Assembly: GCA_963971285.1 (NCBI GenBank)
Contig: OZ020249.1
Span: 2,852,001 to 2,916,000 of the forward strand
Direction of reading: 5' to 3'
DNA length: 64,000 nt
From: Astropecten irregularis
Taxonomy: Eukaryota > Echinodermata > Asteroidea > Paxillosida > Astropectinidae
Part shown: piece by piece, positions 34,849-45,800 of the stretch
Numbering within the stretch: position 1 is the stretch's first letter
How the letters are laid out: each line of letters starts with the position of its first letter
Translations under genes and position numbers: made by a program
The notes under the pieces: generated by a model
Seen by the model: only the letters and a program-made list of their open reading frames with translations
The model's database searches: none
Told to the model about the DNA's origin: nothing

Positions 34849-36094
34849 CGTTATCGTCCGGTCATAAGTTTCCGATGGACATGTGTTTTCGATGACCAAA
34901 TTCGATTCCCGTTTACCACGAGACCGTGCGTGATACTTCGTGATCAGTATCCCTGAAGTGATGACTACACTCAGGGCTATCTCCAACATTCAGGATATTG
35001 AGAATAAAGTTTTCAGTTGTGAGTGATACTCAAAAGTAAAAAACTATGTGATTTTGGGTATAGATTACTAATGCATTTTAAGGCTAATGTTCAAACGTTT
35101 AGAAAAGGCACAATCTGTGGTCAAATATTCCAAACTAAACTGTCGTCTGCTCGAGCAACTTTCATTCTTCCGATGTCAGACGACAGGTCATGTGATCCTG
35201 CTGTGATCTGGGTTTTTATGGCATGCCAATGTAACAAAAGTGTTAAAGTCTTTCTCAAGTCGAAGTGCCAAAATTTTATTTTTCTCTTTTTAATTTAAAA
35301 CTTTGCTAAGCTGATGAACTTAAGCTATCCACGTTTAGGCCTCTCATAATGATGCCAGATAAAATAAAAATGTTGTGATAATAATTTTACCTACCTTGAT
35401 CTGTACCAAATTCTCATTTTGTAGATTCAACCATTTATTTATAAAAAATAATTTATCATTCACGATCTTGGAATCAAAACCGTTTCAGAACCTTTTATAA
35501 ATAACTCCATCGACCCAGTTCGATCAAATCGAGTCAGGACAATATTTCATCAATTTTTAAGTGACTTGGCGCGCCATAGCTACTCCGATGTCAACGAACT
35601 TTGCTGTACAACCAAGTTACCGAAAACTGGTGACGCTTTGTTTACATAGCGGAATCAGTGACGCTGTAAATGACGGACAATATTTCCAAAGAAAATACTT
35701 CAACTTCGAGGATTTTTACAGATTATAATCTGGAAGTGTCCAGTTCAAAGTTAGTGAAGTGATTTTCTGAAATTTTATTTCGTTTCTGTTTTATAGACGT
35801 TTTCCCGTTATCCCATCGGAAACCGATGACTGCAGGATATCTCTTCCCATGATTTTCCCCCAAACCCTGCTAACTTTCCATAGGCCTACCCTTAGCTGCT
35901 GAAGCATCAACATGGATATCAAAACAAACATTTCATGCTAGTTTGGGAACAGTACAGTTAAAGGTAGACCCAGTAACCGGGGTGCAAAAGTAAAAAAAAG
36001 AGTCCAGCGCCCCAAAATTAATAGTGGGTTTGTTTTGTTTTGTTACCTAGCCCGGCATTGGTTAAGAATAGCACCCTGGTCCTATATCTGAACA

Positions 36095-36370
36095 AAATTA
36101 AACTTTGAAAAGTGAACAAAGACAAAATGACTGGAGCGGAATTTGAATCAGTGATCTCCGGAATACCGTACAGGTGCTCTACCAACTGAGCTATCAAGCC
36201 CTACACATGTTCGTTGGTGGTGTCCCTAATACTAGTCAATTATCTTTGTTTGTTTGGCAGTCAGAAGCCATGAAACCACTCACATACTGCTATCTCAAGG
36301 ATCATTTTATCGATACGCGCAGCAATGCTGATGTTGCAACCTGAAATATCTGAGAATTAAGCTTCACGGC
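36095..36370 (-). repeat. tRNA-like SINE copy, reverse
   Basis: Reverse complement of the family at 45040: B box near 36150, A box near 36185, 'GGCAGTCAGAAGCCATGAA', then the body. Ends about 435 bp before the SETD4 ATG. Confidence 0.75.
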
Positions 36371-36804
36371 ATTAAAATAATTTAACAGAGGAAGGGTTCC
36401 TTAGTTTCAGAAAGTAATTTTGGAATGATAAAAAACAATTTCAGAATAGGTTTAATAATTTGTATTGAAACCATTGTCAATTGTTTGTTACCATTCAAAT
36501 ATTACTTCCTACTAACTGAACGATGCATCATATAAATGAGCCTAGACCTAACTTACAATGAAATGATATTGAGGTTCTTGCATGCATAGTATGAGTGACA
36601 TATAGCAACTACCTTGGACATTCAGGAATGTTGTGTTGTAATTGTTGTAAATTTGTCTGTTTGCTTACACAGATTCCACTTGTCTTATTGCATAGTGAAG
36701 AATGAAGCTTACAAAGAGGACACAGGATGTTCAACCTCAATGTGCTGCGTATTGTAGCCTTCTAGTTCAAGTTATAGTGTAAATATTCAACACAGTCAAA
36801 ACCA

Positions 36805-39800
36805 ATGGGGAGAACTTTCCGGAATCGGAAGAAACGAAGGAAAGAAAATGCAACTACATCTATCAGAGGTTTGTGTGTGTGTGTGTTTGTTGTGGCATTC
36901 AAACTGTGGACTAATATAAACAAAAGGGACAATATGGTCCACAATTGGAAAAAGGCTCATGATTGGAAATCATGTACAAAACCAATGGAGCTGCTGCCCA
37001 AAAAGTATTTATCCAAACAAAAGAGGAACAATAGGGGATCCATGATTGTAGGCATTTACACCCTGTCTTCTATGTGTGGGAGGGGGGGGGGTTTGTGTTG
37101 CTTTTTGTCATGTGGCTGAAAATGTAGCACATTTGAAAAATATTTGTACAGGTATGTAAAAATTGCTGGTAAAAGTTTCATTTTAATTAGTCAGATCAAT
37201 TTGAAATAGTCTATTTTTTGGGATGTGTTTTGGTTTCGAGTCAGGTTTTCGCTATTTCCTTGTGACTCAGATGCCCGATTGAGCTCAAATGTTCACAGGT
37301 TTGTCATTTCATCTGCATTATTGGATCAGACAAAGTGTGAGTGCTGTTCTGTGATCTTTACCAATCATACCTTTAATGGACAAGTGTAACTGTTGAAGAC
37401 AATGCTTTATCCATACGTGTTCTGTGTAGGGTTTTTCAAGATAAACTGAATGTACAAATGATCAAGTCAGCAAAATAACTTAAAATGCAATTTTTCACCG
37501 TTTATTGTGCACCATGAGATAGTGATGGGCAAACTTTGTAACAATTTTGTTGATCCTGAATTTTGTATAATGAATAGGACTGCAGTTGTGGGACTACTCT
37601 TCATTTTGACATGTTTGATCTGTACTTCATTCCTCCCTGTTCTTTCTTTTCTTTTTGGAAAACTCAAAATAAACTATGTATCGATTATTTATTTTTGTTT
37701 ATATTTTTAGATGGATTTGACCAAACACATGTTGCTAAATATGCAGAGTTGATGAGATGGATGGTGTGTAATGGATTCACTGGAGCTTGCCTACAACCAG
37801 CTTATTTCAAAGGTACATGAACTACAGACCACTCAATCATCTTATCATCATGATGTTTTACTCATTTCTGGATAAATACACCATTTCAGCCGGAAATGTT
37901 TTAACGGTATGTTTCTACCTTCATCATCTTCATACCCTGAAAGTTATAGGTAAATCCGTGAACTTATCTGTTTTGGTATGTTCCCAATCCTGTACTGTAC
38001 CTTTGATCACCTAAACATATTACATATGATCCTGTCAGATACTTTGCTGTAGTAGCTACACGTAATTTTGTTAATTTATTTTTGTTAATTTGATTTTGTT
38101 AGTTGAAAATGCTGAAATGCTGTATTTATCCAGAAAAGAGTCAAACCAATTGATCAAAACAATTTTGATCTCAGAAAGATCAACATTCCTGTCAATACAT
38201 TTAAGGATACTGTGACTGTGAGTGCTCTTCACTGTTTTCTCAAAAAGTGGGCACCGTATGGGACTGGGAATTTCACAGATGACTGTTACTGTATCTCTTT
38301 TGGTATTTTTGCCCATGAATATGCATTTCTTTGATGATAACCAAAGTATGAAATTACCTTTAAAGTGTTGCAAGGCGTTTTCCTGATAGCAAAATGGCAT
38401 ATGTAATGTTAATTTGCATTGCATCCCATATATGGTCTTGGCATTTGCCTTTGATAAGATCAGATATATGAAGAAACAGAAAAAGGAAAATTTGACAAGA
38501 AATGCAAGAAATTGACTGGATTATTCCTGTTTCCTTTCACATGTTTGATGAAGTATATCTTATTTGATGTATTCTTATCTACAGACACAGGGAGAGGACT
38601 TAAAGCAACCAAGAACATACTGGTATGAACCAATGTACAGTGTGTGTAGCTATTACTTACATTTAATGAAAAGATCAGTCACATGTCCACTATCATAAAC
38701 CCAAGCACATGTGATTATTGGTTGCATGGGACCATCTTCAGTTGAAATACATGTACCTACATGCACAGTATATGCATGTAATATTCCCTTTGCTATGTTC
38801 TTACTGATCTGGAGCTTCAGAGAAATGACAACTTTAAAAGTAAACCAAACTAATGTGCTCTGTGTTTACAAGTGAAATGACAAGGTTACATGGAGCAAGT
38901 TAAAAACTAGAAGCATGAGTTAAATACACAGTATACTCCCTGTCAGATATGAAAATCAGATAATAATAATAAATAACATTTATAAAGTGCTTAATACAAT
39001 GTTTCTAAGATTTAGATCAGGGGCCAATTTCATGGAATCTGTTACGGCCTATTTCTGTGCTTACGGGCACTGCTTTCCGTGAAATCTATTTCATGGAATC
39101 CGTAAGCAAGATTTTTGGTTAGCAAAGAATTTCTAGGGTAATATTGATTATTTTCTTGTAACGCTCTGTCATATGCATTCTGGAGGAAAACTTTGCTTAC
39201 CGTTACCAAAAAGAAAACTCTCCCATGAAATACCCTAACCGTAACCAAAAAAAGTCTGGTACCGTAGGCAAAGATTTTTTGCTACGGTAACGGATTCCAT
39301 GAAACTGGGCCCAGTGCCGTTTGTCAACTGTTGGTTTTTTGTTTACAGATAATCAGTGAATTAGTCTAAAAGTTGACATAAATGCAATGAAATTTAAAGG
39401 AAAACGGTTTAAAAAGACCCAGCAAATACGTATTTAATAAAATAATACATTCTAACTGTTTGAAGTAATGGATTACTTTCATCTCATATTATGTTCATTA
39501 CAGCCTGGAGATTCTTTACTGTGTATACCACGGAAACTGTTAATTACAACCACCACAGTGATGAATAGTGAACTTGGATCAGTAATAAGAAGGTAAAACT
39601 AAGATTTGAGGCTTTGCATGGTGATAATTGGTATGTGGATTTGTTTGCAGAAATACCATTTAATAATCGTTCGTACTTTCGCACTTCTATATCGTTCGTC
39701 TCCTGAAGAGGACTAGAGCAGACTAGTCGAAATATAGAGACCTAATTGTGAGACGTGCGAATGATATAGAAGTGCGAAAGTACAAACGATTATTACATGG

Positions 39801-42800
39801 TGTTTCCGCAAACCGATCCACATAAGATAAAACTAGTTATGATGAATATTTATTTACCTGTCTGTAAACATTTGCGTCGTGAAGCAGACAACAGTTTGTA
39901 ATTCCTCATTTACATCGATATGGTAACGTAATGTCAATTTGTTTTCGTTCAACTTTCTTGACTTAAAATTAATGCGGTCAGTTTCCCTTATTTGATGACT
40001 ATATTGATTAAAAAGCTGCATCCTCTTTGAGTGATCCCCCATGTACTGTTTCTCAGGTCGCAGCATTAAATGATCCTTTTCATATAGCGGAATGTGAGAA
40101 GTTTCATGGCTTCTGACTGCCAAACAAACAAAGATAATTTACAAAATGCTTGGAGTTAGGAGGGCCTGACGCGTTTCGTTCCGAGCAGGATCTTTATCTA
40201 AACATAAGGCTGGATAGCTCAGTTGAAATGTTGGATTTATGAATGTGCTTTTTGGACCAGTAGACTGAATATGACAGAATTTCCTTCTGTGATATCAGAT
40301 AAATGTACCATATAATCATACTTACATTCTGCCCACTCAATATCTGTTGAATTATCTCTCTTTTCCCAGGTATAATTGTGCAATTACTCCTGAACAGATG
40401 CTTGCTGTTTACTTACTCTTTGAAGATTCTAAAGGAACCAGTTCATTCTGGTTTGCATATTTGGCTCTGCTACCTCCAACATTTAGTACACCAGCATTCT
40501 ACAGCCAGGAAGAGCTTCAGTTACTACCATCCTCCATCTACAGTCATGCAAAGGCTCACATTGAAGCAGTATCAAACGCATTTAAGCAATTAGCACCATT
40601 TTTTAAACTGTTACACAAACATTATCCAGACGTTATGAAGAGAAGTAATACATCATATGAGAGGTTCCGATGGGCGTGGTATGTTGTCAATACAAGATGT
40701 GTGTATATGCAGCAGGACAATCAGCATGATAACTGTGTACTTGCACCATTCCTGGATCTTCTGAATCATTCACCTTCAGCAAAGGTACGACATGTTTATC
40801 CTCATATTTGCCTCTATGTTGTATCCCAGTATATCCTGAGAAACATAGGGCGTTTACGAAACTAGGCTTGAGGCTAGTCTTGGGATTTATTTTGCTACCG
40901 CCATTTTGTGTCCTAAATGAAATGCATAGCTTGAGATACATGACGAAGCTGGAGCCTTTCTTTGGCTTCATCATGTGGCCCTATCCCTTTGTTTTGTTTT
41001 GTGGGGGTCACATGGTTTAGTTGAATAAATCCCAAGCCTAGCCTCAAGCCTGGTTTTGTATTAAAGGCCCATGGAATAGATATTCTTATGTTATCAGACT
41101 TATGTTATGAGAATATTTTCAGAATTATAACTATACATGTGTGAGCCTAGCTTGCTTGTAGACTAAAGATGTTGAAGATGTTGATCTAATTCAAACTTCT
41201 CTCAGATTAACAAAAATTTTTCGATTGCATTCATCTTATACAAAGCTGAATTTACTTTTCTACATCAGTAAATACATACACTCAACTTGCTTGAAAGGAA
41301 TATCCTATACATGCCCCTACTCACCCACTGCACATTCCTTAGGTTTGTCAGGAAGGCTTCAAGCCCTGATACAGTCGAACCTCATTAATACGAGCTCTCT
41401 TAAGACGAGATCTCGGTTAAGACGAGCATATCACGCCGGTCCCGACCGAGTTGTGCACGTTTCTATGGGGAAATATTTGCTTAATACGAGCACTGATAAT
41501 ACGAAAAACCTTTTAATACGAGCGTTTTGGGCTGACCCAGTTGCGTGAAAGTCATTATAAACAACCCATTTAATACGAGGATTTTTTAATCTGGCTTCTT
41601 TTGGAATCGATTTTCGGATTTCTTTGTACAGATTAAGAAAAATCCCACCACCATCAAGTTGCCGTTGTTTCATGTTACCGAAAGCTAAATTCACCGCAGC
41701 GCTAATGCTCACTAATCCCCTCCTGCGGTTGTACCAGCAGCTTGCCCAGTGGAAAGTGTAAACAAAAAACAGACAATGAACGGCGCGTGGTAATTTTGTT
41801 TTATTGTGCGTGATCCACCTGGGGTTTTTTGGCTGTCCCGAAAGTCAAAACTCGCCCGAGGAAAATGGCGAGGTCTTCCATTTTGTCGATTCGTTTTCGT
41901 AAGGAGAAAAACTTCTTCATTTTTTTTTTCAAAAATCAAACCAAAGTCCACGCTAATTTCCAGACAATTTTACCTTGCTGATGACGTGTAAAAAGGATTT
42001 TGGTCACAACAAATTCTTCAAAGTGTAGCCAACATGTATCCGAACAAAATAATATTCCATGAACGCACCGATACGATCCGACTACTGCCCGACCGATCGG
42101 CCGATGTTACAGCTAAACGTGGTCACCATGCACGTGATCGGATATGTGGCTAAACTGCAGCATGGGTTTCGTTCATGCAATGCTTCCGCTGATTGGTCAC
42201 CGTTACGAAGTGCCGACATTTTGCAAATTTTGTGATTGGCTACATGGAGGGGAGGGAAAAAAATACAGATGTTGGGCTGCTAAAAAAACCGACATCTTAA
42301 AAAAATAATCCGTGTCAAAAAAATATTCCACCACGAACGCACTTAATAATAAAATTTAAGTTTAAAAAGAAGCCCTCTCGTGTCCATCAAAATATCGCTG
42401 GTTCCCTGCGGTGCACATTGCTTCATGCACACATTGTTTGGCAACCAGCTTGTCTGAACGCGCGGTGCTAACATTCGTCGCTTTCATGCACTCGCAATTT
42501 TCATGTCGTTTTCGTGCCGTCATTATTTTTATTTACTTGGTTTTTATTATTCTTACATATTGTTATGAAATCCTTTTTACATCCGTGACAATTCAACAAA
42601 ATGAAATTTATCAAGCAAATTTATTAAGTACTTCTAAAATGTAAACACGGACTTTGTGGGTTACCAGAGGGATAGTGCATTCTGTATGTGCAGTGTACCG
42701 CACACACGTGCATTTCGGTTGACAAAATATGGATCCCGCATAATACGAGGCCCCGCTTAATACGAGCATTTTAGGTAAGTCCCGGCGACCTCGTATTAAC

Positions 42801-45800
42801 GAGGTTCGACTGTATATGCACATCAATGGACATTTCCCATGAAATATGCTAATTAGATATGTGCATGCGCAAATGCACTACTGGTTGGCAAGAAAGTTGC
42901 AGCTCCATTAGGCATGTACGTACCACATACAACGCAGAGGGCATGGAGCTTGCCAACCAGTAATGCATTTGCGCGTGTGCATATCTAATTAACATATTTC
43001 ATGGGAAAGGTCCATTGAGGCAATCAGCAATAAAAGATGGAAACAGGTTTTAACAAGGTAACAGATGAAGTATACAAGTGCCTCAATTTATTGGCTTTAT
43101 GTGTACCTCAAATTAGGGTGATCTGTGCTGCAAGTGATATGTTCCTTTGATTGTGATCAGGGGCCAATTTCATAAAGCTGCTTAGCACAAAAAATTGCTT
43201 CAGAGCACAAAAATGGCTTGCCCAATAAAACAAACCACTATTGAAAATTCAATTTGATATTCATGGTCAGCAAACAACAGCCAAAGAACAATTGGTTGTT
43301 AATTCTGTTTTTACTAAGACAGAAATGTCATGCTTAGCAAATTTTTGTGCTAACTAGCTCTATGAAATTGGCCCCAAGCTCTAAGGTTGACAAGCTTAGG
43401 ACACACATTGTATCCATTGTATTTGCAGTTAGACAAATTGGTCATATTGGTGGAGGGCTGGGGGCTTCAACTTTGTGTATTGAGAAGATTAATCTTCTCA
43501 ATACGATTCTTCTCAAGAAGATTAATCAATGAATCTAGCATGCACAAAACTGATAATGTGCAAAAACAAAGAGTTACATGCGTTTTTATGTGCTTTCTAA
43601 CTGGAATGGAAAATGAGCATACCATTACTCCTAAGAAGTTCACATTTCCTCACATAAGAATGTTTGTAAGACACACACAATACTAAAAAACTCTCAACCA
43701 TTGAGAAATTCTCTCATGGGTCTGGACCTCGGTCAAAATCTCTCAAGGATTCACCAGGGACGTCGGTCACTCTCAAGCATTGGTGTCCTTTCACACGATG
43801 ACACTTTTGTAAGATTTCGCAACCATGAGAGAATTTCTCAATGGTGGAGAGTTTTTTTTATTGTCTTGTGAAAAGGTCTTAAGATGTCCCTGTAGAGTAA
43901 GGCACTGTAGTGTATGAAGGTTCTCAGCAAACAATTTGCATACTTTTTGAAACATGTATTTTTATTTAAGAAATATTTGAGGCTTTGCATGGTGACAATT
44001 GGTATGTGGATCGGTTTGCGGAAACACCATGTAATAGTCGTTCGTACTTGTATTTGATTTGCTACAGATAGATGCTGGGTTTGATTGTACTGCAGATTGC
44101 TATGTGATAAAAACTGCTACATCCTACAAGAAATGGCAGCAAGTATTCATCTGCTATGGACCTCATGGGAATGACCAACTACTGTTAGAGTATGGCTTTG
44201 TTGTTCCTAATAACCACCATAGTTCAGTGAAATTTGATATAGGTATGTGAGATCATTCATGACATGTTGGGGTAATATTGGGTTACTTTCTATTTGTACG
44301 ACCTACTATTTCAGTACTGACACAACTAATCCAGCATATAAACCAGCACATCCATCGATTCCGGCATTCTCTCTCCTGAGGACGACTAGACCACACTAGT
44401 TGAAACGTCCAGAATCCACTCTCACCGGTCCTTCTCAGGACCACACACATTCCTAAACTGCTAAAAGAAATTTTTATACTCATTCCAGTGTCTCCACCAT
44501 GCAAAACTTCAAACCTTACTTAAAACTAATTTATTCTCAAAGCTGCATGTTGTTTGTATCTTATTTACCAATAGATGATGTTGTTTGTATCTTATTTACC
44601 AATAGATGATGTTGTTTGTATCTTATTTACCAATAGATGATGTTGTTTGTATCTTATTTACCAATAGATGATGTTGTTTGTTGTATGGATGACAACACTC
44701 TGCTGTACAAGAAGCTTGAAATCATTAATAAATGTCATCTTGGAGACAGTTTACTGTGTGGATGGGATGGCTTATCATGGTGCTTAGTTACAGCTTTGAA
44801 GATAATGTGTATGGATTCACAGGAAATGTGAGTACATAAGATGTTTAATCAAAATGATGTTATTGAAATGTATGGCTTCTGACTGCCGAACGAACAAAGA
44901 TAATTGACTATTGGGGACACCACCAGCATAGGGCTGGATGGCTCAGTTGGTAGAGCGCCTGTACGGTATTCAGGAGGTCGCTGGTTCGAATCCCGCTCCA
45001 GTCAATTTATCTTTGTTCACTTTTCAATAAAAAAATGTTGATTATAAAAGAGCTTTATCCTCTTTGAGTGGTCCCCCATGTACCGTTCTCAGGTTGCAGC
45101 ATTGCTAATGCTACGCATATCTTAGATGATCCTTGGGATATAGTGGTATGTGCGTGGTTTCATGGCTTCTGACTGCCATACGAACAAAGATAATTGACTA
45201 TTGGGGTCACCACCAACGTAGGGCTGGATAGCTCAGTTGGAAGAGTGTCGGTACGGTATTCCGGAGGTCGTCGGTTTGAATCCCGCTCCAGTCAATTTTT
45301 CTTAGTTCAATGTTCAATGACTTGTAATTCAGTCAGTTTCCCTTGTGGTTATTTGATAATAAAAAATATATCACTCCAATGCAAGATCATAACATGCAGT
45401 ACTTGATTGCAGTAGGCACATTGAAAATTGAACAAAGAAAAATTGACAGCAGCGGGAATCGAACTGGCGACCTCCTGAATACCATACAGGGGCTCTACCA
45501 ACTGAGCCATCCAGCCCTATGTTGGCGGCAACCCCAATAGCCAATTATCTTTGTTCGTTTGGCATACCGCCATATGAGTAAATACATACAGTAAAAAGTG
45601 AACAGTCAGTAAACTTTTGATATACCTAGCTCTCTGAGTAATCTGTATGCCCAGTTCTCTTGATTACCTTTGCTGTTACAGAGACAATTGGAAAGAGGTT
45701 TACACGTCATCAGGAATGATGTCCCACGGTAGTGATACTAGACCTAAGCAGCTGGCAATGAGGTTACTAACAAAGCACATGCATAGTAATCAATCAGCTT

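Larger units (their letters stand above)
30434..36094. other. Peptidase introns and its divergent spacer with SETD4: mostly unassigned
   Basis: Outside the listed exons and repeats I see no gene. At about 32072-32095 'ACAGGGTGAGTCAAAAAGAAG' resembles a mariner-type end, but no partner end was found. 33640-34490 and 34850-36090 are plain AT-rich sequence. No TATA box with a convincing start is seen for either gene. Confidence 0.4.
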
